Part shown: piece by piece, positions 25,262 through 36,372 of the stretch
Position numbering within the stretch: position 1 is the first letter of the stretch
Layout of the letters: each line of letters begins with the position of its first letter
From: Cristatella mucedo
Lineage: Eukaryota > Bryozoa > Phylactolaemata > Cristatellidae
Reading direction: 5' to 3'
Assembly: GCA_009760855.2 (NCBI GenBank)
Contig: WPIO01000001.1
Span: 7,880,001 to 7,944,000, forward strand
DNA: 64,000 nucleotides
Notes under the pieces: generated by a model
Told to the model about the DNA's origin: nothing
The model's input: the letters and a program-made list of their open reading frames with translations, nothing else
Databases searched by the model: none
Program-made: the position numbers and the translations under genes

Positions 25262-25318
25262 TGATGTAAGCCGGTGAAAGCAACAACAGTTCAGTTGTTG
25301 CTTTCACCGGCTGTACAT
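25262..25318. repeat. Near-perfect inverted repeat (hairpin)
   Basis: The arms GATGTAAGCCGGTGAAAGCA + ACAAC and GTTGTTGCTTTCACCGGCTG + TACATC pair along about 25 bp with one bulged base and a 6-base loop (AGTTCA). It lies in the intron between exons 24 and 25. Confidence 0.95.
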
Positions 25319-25625
25319 CAAGTCTTGGCCCAGGGGTATGGTGCTTTCATCTGATGACCTAGGTCAAGTTAAGTCAAGCCGAGATTCCTTTAAAACCTGT
25401 TTCTTGAGGTTTGACTTGCACTCTTTCTGCTGCTTTACAAATTAAACTGCTGAACATACTGAGCTTACTTTTTCCCTCTCACTGCCGAATTAGGCAATTC
25501 CAGCCACAGAGGATAGGCAAGGCAAATAAGCTTCACACTAAGCTGTGCTGCTGCATTGATCACGGCCACATAGCCAGTGCTGAGAAGGCACACTACTTCA
25601 TGTGAAGCTATACAAGATCCAGCAC

Positions 25626-25770
25626 CTGCTGAAGTCTTCGGGAGACCACTGTTGAATCCTCCGGGGTATGGCATCGTGTTTTCTGGGTTCTGCAGCTGTT
25701 GTACCACATAGCCAACCTGGGAGCCAGCACCTTGCGGGCTGTTCCAGCTCCAGTTGACACAATCGCCGAC
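25626..25770 (-). CDS. PKHD1L1: PKHD1L1-like exon 24: cupredoxin-like segment
   Basis: The exon encodes VGDCVNWSWNSPQGAGS, then YPGGFNSGLPKTSAG. The GD-x-V-x-W-x-W and GGF-x-SG motifs are the ones seen in the cupredoxin-like part of fibrocystin-L. A classical blue-copper His/Cys/His/Met set is not evident, so metal binding should not be assumed. The acceptor is TCATCCTTCAG and the donor GCAG|GTGCTG. Confidence 0.9.
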
Positions 25771-25909
25771 CTGAAGGATGACAGCTGCTTTTACTTAGAG
25801 TGGTAGAAAATATTGGAAGCAAATGCACAAATTGCTGCGAATGCAAGTATACAGCTGATCAGGCAATGGTTGTGGGCATTTTGCCAACACATGTCGGAAG
25901 CCATAGTAC

Positions 25910-26204
25910 CTGCACCCCCAGCTTGAGTGGGTTCCAGTTGTAACCTAGGCCATAGCCGAACCGGGTGCTGTTATTGTCGACATAGAATTGCTGAGACAAC
26001 CTTCCAAGGATGCACACTATCTGAGTCGAGCTGAGCAGCTGTATATTGCATGAAACTCCGCCAACGGTCACAGAAACTTTACTCTGATTGAGGCTGAATC
26101 CCAAGCCAGTAATGGTGAGACTTGTTCCACCCAGCATGGAGCCCTGCCTGGGCACCACGTCAGTCACCTGAAGCTGATAGGTGATGATCGATGCATTGCC
26201 TACC
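25910..26204 (-). CDS. PKHD1L1: PKHD1L1-like exon 23: IPT plus start of cupredoxin-like segment
   Basis: The exon encodes LQVTDVVPRQGSMLGG, SLTITGLGF, VTVGGVSCNI and TQIVCIL, then GLGYNWNPLKLGVQ. The last part corresponds to the YAWSPPVLNVSVGD stretch of PKHD1L1 that begins the cupredoxin-like segment. The acceptor is TGTCTTTGCAG and the donor GCAG|GTACTA (phase 0). Confidence 0.92.
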
Positions 26205-26564
26205 CTGCAAAGACAAGCAAAACCTCAGCAACTGACTGGCCATGGGATTATGGAACCAGCCTATTGGCAAATTCTTCGATGAAAATAAAACTCTAGCTGT
26301 TCTTTATAATAACTATAATAACAATAAATTTGCAGATCACCTTAAGAGAGCTAAATCCCTTTAAAAACCATTTTATTAATTACAAAGGAATCATGTCAAT
26401 TGGTAGATGATAACATGCTCAGTTTGGGCCTGAAAGCATACAAAGGACGATGTATAGGACACAGATATATTTGTGAGGAACAGGGAGGTATCTTGCTAAA
26501 TTTTAAAGGGTGCCAAGTCAGTGGATTTATAGACGAACCTCAAACCAATTGATTGCTTCCATTC

Positions 26565-26640
26565 CAGCATATGCAAAGTGCCTAGTAAGACATTTAGTTC
26601 ACTTATAGTGCCAAATAAATGCATTTATCACATTTACTAC
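26565..26640 (+). mobile_element. LINE family A tail remnant (A5)
   Basis: A degenerate match to the last 70 bp of family A (TGCAAAGTGCCTAGTAAGAC, then ATAAATGCATTTATCA). It is old. Confidence 0.55.
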
Positions 26641-27193
26641 TCCATGGCAAGCGTATGTGTAATAATTGGAAGGAACCCTGCACCCGGCTGTTTCAGCTGT
26701 GAGGGTGCACGTTTGTCAGCTGGCAGTACCAAGTAGCTTCCTGTTAGGCACTGAAGTTCAAGGTTTAATCTTTCCTGGAAAAATCCTAGAATACAGAATA
26801 AAATGTAATCTGACAGCATAGCCAAGCTAAAGCATCTCATCAAACTAAGACACAGAGGTAGATTAGATAGGTAAAAGACAGGCCAAAGTGTAGGGCAGCA
26901 ATCGTGGGGTGAAGATTAGTGGTAACTATATTTGATCAGCATATTTGCCCAGAATACAAAGCTAGATGACTGCTGTCATGTGAGTACCTTTGGGGGTGTA
27001 TATCCGTATGGCATTTAAATGGCATAAGACAATTAATTAAAGATTAGAGCAAAGACGTGCTGTTAACTGTGGCACACACTAAATAAAGGCTGCTACACCA
27101 GAAAGTTTTAGCTGGAAAAAACTGCTGCCCAAATGTGCACATTCATGCTGGTGTTGCACTAGCTACCTTGTGTAGGATAAAATCTATGCTTAC

Positions 27194-27392
27194 CCAGACT
27201 GTGCATATCCCAATGAGGTTCTCACCAGAACCAGAACGTCTCCGGGAGGATTTGGTGGCAGATTGGCCACAATTAAGGTATTGCTATACGAGGTCACATT
27301 AAGGACAGCACCGGATCCCATCAGTCTCACCGCCTGGTCATCGACAGGTGCAGCTCCGAAGCCTGAACCACGGATAGTAAAGGGTGTCCCAC
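27194..27392 (-). CDS. PKHD1L1: PKHD1L1-like exon 22: IPT repeat
   Basis: The exon encodes GGTPFTIRGSGFG, QAVRLMGSGAVLNVTSYSN, LPPNPPGDVLVLV and SLGYAQSG. It is a divergent IPT lacking the usual C-pair, as one of the vertebrate repeats also seems less canonical. The acceptor is TTATGCTTGCAG and the donor TCTGG|GTAAGC. It ends with two bases of a Gly codon. Confidence 0.88.
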
Positions 27393-27652
27393 CTGCAAGC
27401 ATAATTGCTGTTACACTTGCTACTGACTGATTGTAGAGGCTAACAACAGCACGGTCTCAGCGTTCAGCCCGAAAGTTGGGCTTCCAAGTACAGACGGCAT
27501 TTGTCGGTAACTGCCTGCAGTTCAGCAGCGTGACACCACAGTGAAGGCTTGCTGCCCAGAGCCGCAGTGATAGAAATGCCAGGTCAAAAAGCAGTAGACT
27601 AGGGCAATCACTACAGGTCTCCTGACAGCTGCTCAAAGCACTGATGTTTTAC

Positions 27653-27794
27653 CTTCGACCAAGGCAGTCGACGGATACACTGAGGAAATTTTTGCAATGC
27701 CAGCTAGCTCCATCAGCATGTATGTTGACTGGCTCCTTGCAATCGGGCCCTCCACGATCGTTGCAGTGACTGTCACGCTTCCAGCACTCCTATT
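27653..27794 (-). CDS. PKHD1L1: PKHD1L1-like exon 21: IPT repeat boundary
   Basis: The exon encodes AGSVTVTATIVEGPIARSQ, then GIAKISSVYPSTALVEG. This ends one IPT and opens the next. Three open stretches in the intron before it (near 29.1, 28.5 and 28.0 kb) were tested as extra exons and failed on phase, whereas exon 20 joins this one at phase 0 and restores a normal IPT. The acceptor is TTACTCTGTAG and the donor CGAAG|GTAAAA. Confidence 0.85.
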
Positions 27795-29279
27795 CTACAG
27801 AGTAAAGTCGGACAGTTGTAATTAAAGATGGCAGCAAAGAAAGCACTTAAGGTGTGCGAATACACGGGTCGTCAACGATGAAGCCAAGCAACCAAATTTA
27901 GCATCCCGTGCACTATACTTGCCAATAACGTACATTGTATTGCTCCTGCTTGTCACTTACAAAAATGAGCAATAGCTGATCCAGAGGGCTTTAGCTTTAA
28001 CGGATGGGGGGCCATAGTGCTTGGGAAAAACCTACCCCATCACATAAATCCTAGGAATATTACTTACTGACAGCTGCTTATGTTCTCTGCCGATCATTTA
28101 GGGTATAAGCTCAAGTAGGTAGAGTGCCTAGAGCAACAAGAACAAAATGTCTACTATGAGCTATTGCGTAAAGAACTGAACCAGAAATTTCAGATCGACC
28201 TATCGGCATATTTACACCTGCTGGCCTTCTGGAGGTGGCAAGCACTATGCCTGGGCCGTGTTAATAAGGGATTCGTTTCTATCGGTGGTGCCGATATACT
28301 AAACCTAAGGCCCTGGCGTGCTGTTCTGCACTAACAGTAAATTTGAGCGACTCTCAATGATGCCCATCGTCCAAAACGTGATCATCATTAAAACATTTTT
28401 CTCCTGAATGCTATAAAAGTAAACCTGACTATTGTGCCACCACTACTACGATAAAAGAGTTTTAAATAGCATAGCTTACCCCACTTGAATGGCAGTCTCG
28501 GGGCTCATTCTAAAAGTGACTCGGAGGACAGGAGGTAAGCCTCTCTGCTCAGAATCCGGAGACACCAGATTCTTTTCCATTCAGGCTCTATCAGTTTTGC
28601 AAATCAAGTCAGCAAAGCAGACAAGCTTTAGCACTGTATTTTATAACTGAAATGCATTTACCAGGTAGACATCAGTCTATTATATTTGCCCGTTTATGGT
28701 ATCACACCAGCTATATGGCCAGGAATAATACATGTAGAGGTGCCATAATTGTAAGCATCAAGGTAAGGTTAAGTTTTGTGACTTATGGCTGGCATACGTA
28801 GCTGCTTATGCAACATACCATATTGGCCAAGTTAAGAATTTTGTGGTGATTATCCTTAAACAAATGCATGCACCTAAAATCGCAAAGCCACAATAATTTC
28901 AGCAGCCCACTGTTGCACAATTTCAGCAGAATTTTGCTAGCCCTGCCTCAGCTTACAATAGTAGCAAATGTACAGCATTGGTTGAATTCCTGAGAAGGCA
29001 AAGACTCTTTCAAGAGCAGCGTACCTGCAGAGTCGTGAGCATTCTGCATCCGCATCACGAGCATAAACCAAGCAGCTATGCTCGACCGATAATTGCCTAG
29101 ATCACACACAATGCCTCCAATCTCTCCCCACCCAGAAGTCTGCCATGTCTGCGAAAGTATGGTGAGTACAGGGGGTGGGTTCACTGATTCTAGTGAAAGC
29201 TTGCAAGACGCCGCCCTATTGTAGTTAACTCGGTGTCAGTGTACTCTCTCTTGCTATTAAATAAAACGTGGAGCACAAT

Positions 29280-29775
29280 TAAGTAATGTAATGTAATGCA
29301 ATGTATCTCCGTCTGTAACTCCACAAAGTCATAAAGACCATGTGGGTGTTACGCAGGAGAGTTTTGGAAAGCCCACTGACAGCCTAAGTGGCTTTCGGTA
29401 TGCATTCGGTAGCCAACAGACTTCGTCTCATGCAACAAGGAGAAAGTGGGAAGCTTAGCAGAGTTAGGAGAGCAGTTGAGGTAGTGAGTAGCATAGAAGT
29501 AGCAGTTCAGGACCGCTGAAAAGGATGAGCCATAGTCGGCAGTAGGAGAGTAGTTGTCGTTGCGCAAGAATTGTGGAAGCGAGTTCCACAGTCTAGGACC
29601 TGCAGAGCTAAAGCTTCTGTCACCAATGATCTTTAAGCTGAGGAATGGAACAGCTAATGTATTGTCCACACAGGACCTGAGGGCGCGAACAGGCTGAAAC
29701 AGATGCAGCAGTTCAGCTAGGGAAGGAGCCAAGCGGTGGCGGGCCTTGTGGGTCAGCGTAAGAACTTTAAATGCT
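29280..29775 (-). mobile_element. LINE family B 3' end (copy B4)
   Basis: Starts with GTAATGTAATGCAATGTATC. Translation gives KARHRLAPSLAELLHLFQPV and PRLWNSLPQFLRNDNYSPT, the C-terminus of the family B protein. It sits in the intron between exons 20 and 21. Confidence 0.88.
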
Positions 29776-29797
29776 TCAGTGCAGCACATGGACTCAC

Positions 29798-29925
29798 CAA
29801 TGGTGGCACCATGTAAATAGCCAAGCTTTCGTTAATGAAGCTGACGAGAGAGCATGTAGCATTGCCCAGGCTGACTTGCATGCTTCGCTTAAAGCCGTTG
29901 CCATTAAGTGTCAGCAGAGTTCCAC
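29798..29925 (-). CDS. PKHD1L1: PKHD1L1-like exon 20: IPT repeat
   Basis: The exon encodes GGTLLTLNGNGF, VSLGNATCSLV and LAIYMVPPL. It joins exon 19 across a 4.2-kb intron at the GG turn. The acceptor is CATCTTCTTCCAG and the donor ATTG|GTGAGT (phase 0). It is identified by the GGTLLTLSG-x-GF-x...V-LGN-TC wording shared with fibrocystin-L. Confidence 0.9.
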
Positions 29926-30727
29926 CTGGAAGAAGATGCAATCTCACTGCTTTTGTAAAAGACAGCAAGCCATTACATAAACTGAAGCCTTAACCAGAAC
30001 GTAGTAGGAACCAGCATGATTAGCTTGGTAAAGCTCTCTGTAATGAGTTAGGTTATGCACTAAATATGGGCTACTCGCTTGATGATTCGATACTGGTGCT
30101 CAGCTTCAAGCACCAAAACAATGCACCTTTGCAGTCAGCAAGATTTATACAGAATAAGTTAAACACCTCTCATGGGGATATCGGAGCAGTGGGATGTAAT
30201 TTCGATGATGCCCAAGGTGAGGGACCATCCAGTTCGACACAATGTCACATTTTGGCCTACATTATGGCATAATGCCCAGATCATGGCAAAATAGCCAGGC
30301 CATTTTGGCAGGTACAAAGTAAAGGGTTGCACGGCTTGCAGAGTGAAATGAATAGCAACAGACGAGGCAGCATGCGGGCGAAGAGGCTCCCCATGGTCTC
30401 CTGCTCTATCTTTTGGGTGTCAAGAAACTCTTGTCCTTTTGGGTGTCAAGCTTCCTTTTTAGAGAAAGCATGGCACTACAGGCAATCTTTCAAACAGACA
30501 AAGCAGATCCTGGTTCTCAGACACCAAGGGCATATTCCCTGGTACACAAAATATGCATGTCTGTCTTGAGCAAAACGAAAAGCCATATCCTGTGGTCTGG
30601 CAACAAGGTTTACTGCCTTGCCTGCTCGGCTTGCTTTGACCCACTGACAACCGGTAAGGCCAGGTCAATGTGGATAAGGCTGCTCTCCCACAGCCCAGCA
30701 TGTGGACCACAATTGCCTCCTGACCTC

Positions 30728-30785
30728 ACCGAACAGCCGGGTTACAAATAGGGCACTTTATCAAGTGCATTACTATTATTAAATA
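30728..30785 (+). mobile_element. LINE family A tail remnant (A6)
   Basis: GGGCACTTTATCAAGTGCATT followed by ATTATTA is only the extreme 3' end of family A. Confidence 0.6.
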
Positions 30786-32376
30786 TAAACTTTACCCGTG
30801 TCCTCACTCTCATTCGATAAAACCAGCTTCCCTGCAGTGTTAATAACAATGCCCTGATGACGACCAACTCCCAGTCCTTTCGGTGAGGCAGCAGTAACTC
30901 TTTGCATGATCAGAATCTATCAGGAATCTAGCATGAGCGCAGTCATGCGCTTTCTTTATCTTATTGAGGCTCCCGATTTCTATGCTGCTTCATGTCTCTA
31001 AATGAAAATAAAATTCCACCAGTAGGGAAGAGTGGGAAAAAACTGGTATGGGTCTACTTTGTGCAGCTAGGAGCATGGCATTCTCCACCCTTACCAGAAA
31101 TTGCCTGTGTCGTTCATAGCAAGATATCATGTCAGCCAAATTGACACTCTTGTCGATCATCCTATGGCTGCCGAATCTGCTTCTTTTAAAGCCGTACAAT
31201 ACATAAATAAAATTGCCAACGCAACAGAGCAACCTTTTTAGCTGGCTTTCCATTTTATTAGCATTGGATTTTACGTGTAAGCTAGGTACAGAATGCAAGA
31301 GCTACATCAAGTCACCCATTTCCCGGTTGGGATGTCAGTTTAACTGTATGTATGTATGTAACTAGTTTTACAGAACCCAAGTAGGCAAACCAACTTAAAT
31401 GGTCATACTAGCGACAACAGATTAAGACGAATCAGCCAAAAGCTAGGCATTGTAAGTATACTTTGAAATGTGGACAGAATGCGCACAGTGAAAAAGTTCA
31501 TTTGGCTTTCCCATAAGCACTTCATGATATATTTCCTGTTATTCAAAGTATCTCTATTTATTGCAAACCGACATCTTAACTGTCTGGAATCCAAATTGTG
31601 CATTTAAAGGATAATGAGACCCACCTGTTTATTGCAGAGAAAAGATTTAAAGAACAACTTGCAACTGGTTTATGTAAGCCAAATGGTGTAAGTCAGCATA
31701 GAGCACTAAAACAGTCTGAGATGTCTGAAATGAGAATGGGTTTAGATATAAAAAACATCTTCTAATGACTATTAGCTCAGGGAGCTCAAGATTTTCCCTA
31801 ATGCTATGACATTCAGACAGTCAGAACTGCCTTCGTGGTAATCAGGAGAGTAGAGCAAGATTATGGGACTGCTTTCTTGGAATTGCAATCAGTCTCAAGC
31901 TTTCTCGTTATCAGCTCTGAGTTTTCCTAAAGGTGCCGATGGGGTTGATAGAAGTAGAAAATAGTATTGTAATAGACTGTTGACATACAGGCTGACACAT
32001 CTAGTGTAGGGAGCAGAAGAAGTCAAGGAGAGGAAAGGGAAGCTAAATTAATAGCCTCATTTTTACAGTAGCAGAAAAGCCGAGGAAGCAGATTTGACAC
32101 AGCCGACGAACAATACAGAACTGTCTTCTGCACGGGAACATATACCGTGCATGGGGAGCAGTAAAAAGCAGCCGAATGAAGTCAGTGCCAGAGGATGCTG
32201 AACAAATTTTAATCACCTTTGCGGAATATGACATTAAACAGTCACATTTGATGGCATTCATGACTCAGCCATCAATGATATTGAAAAAAAGCTCAGCCCC
32301 TACCAGCTCCCCACGTCGCAATTGCTCCAAGTAATTGGCTACCATAATCCTATGTTCGAAAAATGGTTCATGTAAT

Positions 32377-32464
32377 GACCAACCAATTAATGATATGACC
32401 TATCTCACTCGATGAAATTATCCTTTCATCGTGTGAGATAGTTCAAATCATCATTTGGTTGGTC
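32377..32464. repeat. 88-nt imperfect hairpin
   Basis: Arms 32377-32417 and 32424-32464 pair at 36 of 41 positions with a 6-base loop (TTATCC). Size and pairing are in the range of an animal miRNA precursor or a small foldback element. It lies inside the intron between exons 19 and 20 and would be transcribed with the gene. Confidence 0.9.
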
Positions 32465-33489
32465 GGTTGATCCCAGAAACTGGTGCCGCAAGCCCGAAAG
32501 AGGTGGAACTCCCGAGATATATAAAAGCCAGCACAAGAAGTTTACTTTGGTCATCCGGTGGGAAACCTTTGTAGGGTTTTCAGATCGAAACAATAGTTTC
32601 CTTTACCTGCCACGTGCAGGAGCAAATATCCTGGGGTTAAACTCAAATAGGAGAAATATTGCTGCATTTTTTCAGTCTTCCTAACACAGATTCCAAGAGC
32701 TATTCATAAAATCCTTCAGAGATGCCTAGTGTTTGATCAGCAATGCAATTTGTGAGTTAACATCGCCACCATGCCTAGTGGGAACCATGAGGCTTCCCAG
32801 AAATGAAACAGCTGACTTACTGTGCTCACGGAGGCTAAACCTTTCTCAACGACATTTCTAAAGCATCTTCTCAACATTCTTCAAAATAGGAGTTCTTTCT
32901 CATGTGAAGTGATGTTTTTTCAGCACAAAGTTGGGACATTAGTCTAACAATTTCCAGCAGCCTTCGACCCAATCCAAAAAGAAGACCCGCGAAAAAAAGA
33001 TCGAGACTTGCAAATTAGCGTATGAGCCCTCCTTATCAGAACATAAGTGCTACAAGCCACAAGTAACTGCATTCGATGAGTGTACAGGCTGGCCAATGAA
33101 GCTATAGACCGGGTTGAGCTTAATATCAAGAAGCAATTAGAGGTAAGCTAATGAGCCAGCCACTTGAATGATGGCTTTGCCACCAAGCAAGTCCTAACAT
33201 GCTCACGTACTGCTGCACGAGTCTCAGTGGATACTCGAACTTGAGACATGCACGAATTATTCAAAGGAAGATATATAGCAAGGCAGAGGATGAAGCTGTG
33301 CGCCTAATTACAATCAATGCAGAGACCGTACCCATAAAAACGCTGGCCGATGGATTCCGGGCGGCAATGTCAGGACGAATTTACTAGCCCAGCATAGCAG
33401 TGAAGAGATCATGCAGTGCCTGCCGACCTATGTGTTATCATTAGATATAAAAACTCACAATGTCTTTTCATTTAAACTTTACATATCCT

Positions 33490-33718
33490 TTTCAGCGGTC
33501 CTGAGCTGCTACTTCTATGCTACTCACTACCTCAACTGCTCTCCTGACTCTGATATGCTTCCCACTTTCTCTTTGTTTCGTGAGACAAAGTTTTTTGGCT
33601 ACCGAATGCGTACCAAAAGCCGCTTAGGCTGTGAGTGCACTATACAAAACTCTCCTGTGTAACACCCACATGGTCTTTAAGACTTTGTAGAGTTACAGAC
33701 GGAGATACATTACATATA
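33490..33718 (+). mobile_element. LINE family B 3' fragment (copy B5)
   Basis: Contains SFSAVLSCYFYATHYLNCSP in frame and ends GAGTTACAGACGGAGATAC + ATTACATA. These are the last 225 bp of family B on the plus strand. Confidence 0.85.
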
Positions 33719-34174
33719 CGAGCCTTCTGGCAGAAAAAGCACAAAAGGTTGGCCTGGTGGATCAGTCATTTCAGCAGAGTCTGTTGCCCTGACCAATACT
33801 TATCTTTCTAATTGATATTAAACTTCAACAAGACTACAAAGAAATACTTTCAGGCAAGCTGAACCTGTTAGTGGACTCTAACTATACCTACGATTGCCAG
33901 TTCAATTTACGGCCGACAAGAAGACTGCCCTAAAGTGTGTTTGAGCATGAGCAAGCTTGTGCATGCGAGCATACACCAGGGAAAGCTTCTGAGCGATTGC
34001 GGGTTTTGTACACTCCTAAGTTGGTGGCGCCCATATGCGTGCCTAGACGTAAGATCTGGACAGCACACTCAGCTACTGGATGCAGATGTTGAGAGACGCC
34101 TCCAGACTGCCCTGACATAGACGTCTCCTAACGGTGCCTCGGCTAATAGGTTAGCAAGTGAATGACCAGCCCAC

Positions 34175-34435
34175 CTGTGACCGAGCCACTGGTCGGGTTA
34201 ATGGAGCTTATAATCAGCAGATGGGCATACTGAGCCGATCCAGCAGCTGTGCCTTTGCCGGCCACAGTGACCAATAGACTGAAGTTGCCGGCGGCTGACA
34301 CATTCGTACGGCAGGTTATCTGCATGTCAGTTACAGACAAAACTTGGCAGCTGCTGTTGCCAATGCCGACCGACACGGCAGAAGCAGTCGAGCCATATCC
34401 GGTACCAGTAATAGTAATGACCTGACTTCCCAGGC
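34175..34435 (-). CDS. PKHD1L1: PKHD1L1-like exon 19: IPT repeat
   Basis: The exon encodes GSQVITITGTGYG, VSVGIGNSSCQV, MQITCRT, and then opens another repeat with ISSINPTSGSVTGG. The pattern is one whole IPT plus the start of the next, split by a phase-1 intron inside the GG turn. Most IPT repeats in this gene are split at that place. The acceptor is CATCGTTGCAG and the donor ACAG|GTGGGC. Confidence 0.9.
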
Positions 34436-34542
34436 CTGCAACGATGTTGAGTAAGATGTGAGGGCAGCTAATGCTTGCACAAGTCAGGGATTCTGTTTTC
34501 AAGACATGTGGCAGAGAGAGATTGACTGGACAGACTGCACAC

Positions 34543-34651
34543 CTGATGAAGGTGTCACACTCGTCACGGTCGGTGTAGCAGACGGGTCCCAGGAGAAAGA
34601 GCATTGGTCCGACTGGCATTCGGTCAAAATGCCATTGACATAGACGACGAC
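34543..34651 (-). CDS. PKHD1L1: PKHD1L1-like exon 18: V-x-VYVNG linker into IPT array
   Basis: The exon encodes VVVYVNGILTECQSDQCSF, then WDPSATPTVTSVTPSSG. Together with exon 17 it gives KPQ-VVVYVNGI, the QPQVEVYVNGI of PKHD1L1, and then opens the next IPT (PTVTSVTPSSG). The acceptor is TTGTCGTTGTAG and the donor TCAG|GTGTGC. Confidence 0.9.
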
Positions 34652-35244
34652 CTACAACGACAAGCACCTTCACTATGCAGCTGCATCAACCGAGTGACTG
34701 ACAAGGCAGCCAGCAAAACACTAAGCAAAGGTCTGTCAATTAAAGCAAAGGCGAATCAAATCAAACCACAGGAATGAGATGCAGGTGCTTGCATTTCATG
34801 GCTACTATATCTCAGCCACGAGTGCCACATCTTCAGCTGTTAAGAAACATGCATAAACAAGGTTCCGTCTATAGGCTCAACCTTTAAGCTACATTTACTG
34901 ATTTACTGAGGATTCTCTTATATCTAAACCAGCCAAATCGAACTCCAATATGCCGACTAACGAGTCTATTCCAGATCAGTCCTGAGAAGCAAAGCCTGCT
35001 GGACAAAAGGCCGGCCGAGCATTAGTGGCAGCTGTAGTTAATACAGAAGTAGGTAAAAAGAATACAGCAGTGTTAACATTTACTACTTGAGTCTGGCTGA
35101 GTACTGTTAATGCGGAAAGATCACCATTGCAGCAGCTGCATGTGAAGAGTTCAAGCAGCTACTGGTTGTGATTCAGAGCAGCTTAATGCACTCACAGTGA
35201 CACTTGCGACCCCGAGCCGAGAGGTGGCTATTGCGCACACTCAC

Positions 35245-35539
35245 CTGAGGCTTAGCAGCCGGCATCCGCAGCATGTCTCCCAGGACAGGGTAGAAGTACA
35301 AGCCACCGTTGCTGACAGTCGTCACACTGATGCTTGCTTTGTAGCCTTGGAGGCCCGTCCCATCGGCTATCATCGACGGTATATCACCTCCTCGACTGTT
35401 AAACTTGATGTCCCAAGTACTACCCAGGCAGCTGCCCCACTGGCTCACGCTCACGTCGCCCACGTTTGGCAACAGCTCCAGGAGTTGTGTCATGCGGTCG
35501 GCCGTAGCATCAAAAGATATGGCTGCACGGTAAAGGCCA
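35245..35539 (-). CDS. PKHD1L1: PKHD1L1-like exon 17: G-x-C-x-G-x-x-W-x-I-K motif
   Basis: The exon reads GLYRAAISFDATADRMTQLL, then GSCLGSTWDIKF and GGLYFYPVLGDMLRMPAAKP. PKHD1L1 has the matching G-TCAGY-x-W-NIKW and GGL...V-LGDLL-R-TP-x-x-x-P-Q runs. The acceptor is AGTCGCAG and the donor CTCAG|GTGAGT (phase 0, after KPQ). Confidence 0.9.
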
Positions 35540-35656
35540 CTGCGACTTCAGCATCAGCTGTGGTAGCGTCAGCAGGCACACAACGAATGCCCAGCTAGCT
35601 TCAATCCACATTGACAGAAATAAAACAGTGAAATGTGCTCTGACTTATGCCTACAC

Positions 35657-35945
35657 GAAATAGTGTTGCCTTCCAATGTTAGGTTGAAGGTACCAGACAC
35701 TGGCTGTGAAGCGCTGACAACTCGGGTGACCACAGCTCTCGCAGCCACCGAGTCGAACGAGTAGCTTGCCTCGTTTGCGGTAGCAGCACGAGTCAGATTT
35801 CCGCCGAGTAGGCTAAACAGGCCCACCGGGTAGGCGCAGTTGACTGGGCTCAGCGTGATGTTGAATGTGCCCAGCTGCTGCGATGTCACCGTCACAGAGC
35901 TCATGAGATATCCTCTTGGCGGCATCAGACGACTCTCGACGGCCG
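35657..35945 (-). CDS. PKHD1L1: PKHD1L1-like exon 16
   Basis: The exon contains LGTFNITLSPVNCAYPVGLF and VSGTFNLTLEG, equivalent to the YSVTM-x-x-YNCSY and LSGSFDI-x-x-x-G segments of fibrocystin-L. The donor TTTC|GTGTAG is non-consensus at -1 but is the only GT that keeps both phase and alignment. The 5' border (CACGTCTAG) has a poor pyrimidine tract. The reading frame is open further upstream, so the start is less certain than the rest. Confidence 0.75.
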
Positions 35946-36205
35946 CTAGACGTGCCGCCAAGCCAGATACAGTGGCAGCAGCATGTGCAGCATGAGCAAT
36001 CAGTCGACATTCGAAGGGAAAGCTGGCAGCCTCAAGCCCCAACTTTCGCAGCAACTGCAGCAGCAGCAACTGCAGCAGCATAGGAAGCAGCTGCCTTTAC
36101 AGCTACCAAGCCGTTGCCAAGAGGCTGAGCAAAATGAAACGTGCTAACCAAATGAAAAGCAGGCAAGCACAGAAGGCCAAGGGTAAGGCAGTTCAGCACA
36201 CAGAC

Positions 36206-36372
36206 CTGTGTGGTTGACGAACGGGTCCTGCTTGCTCAAGCTCACCGTGTCGATGAGCACCTCTTCCGAGCTGCTAGTCCGGCCAGCAATGACATACATC
36301 ACCCGAAATGAGATAGCACTCGGATGGTTCAGCTGTGCCAACTGCAGGAGGTTGATGCTCACGAAAGTCCAG
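36206..36372 (-). CDS. PKHD1L1: PKHD1L1-like exon 15: W-T-x-x-x-I-x-LL motif
   Basis: The exon encodes WTFVSINLLQLAQL, then ISFRVMYVIAGRTSSSEEV and LIDTVSLSKQDP. PKHD1L1 has WTYTCIDLLDL and, further on, FYVDVVYIG at these places. The acceptor is GAATTCTAG. The donor CACAG|GTCTGT is unusual at positions +3 and +4. The phase agrees with the start of exon 16. Confidence 0.85.

Noticed and set aside
28480..28580. Open stretch reading PPVLRVTFRMSPETAIQVG before a GTAAGC
   Set aside because: No acceptor in the phase required by the flanking exons.
28990..29170. Possible exon reading WQTSGWGEIGGIV with a CGCAG acceptor and GCAG|GTACGC donor
   Set aside because: Phase could be made to fit exon 20, but it breaks the IPT pattern and cannot then join exon 21. 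The direct exon 20 to exon 21 splice restores a normal repeat.
30790..30910. Open stretch reading KGLGVGRHQGIVINTAG
   Set aside because: It lies between exons 19 and 20, which join perfectly without it. No phase-compatible borders.
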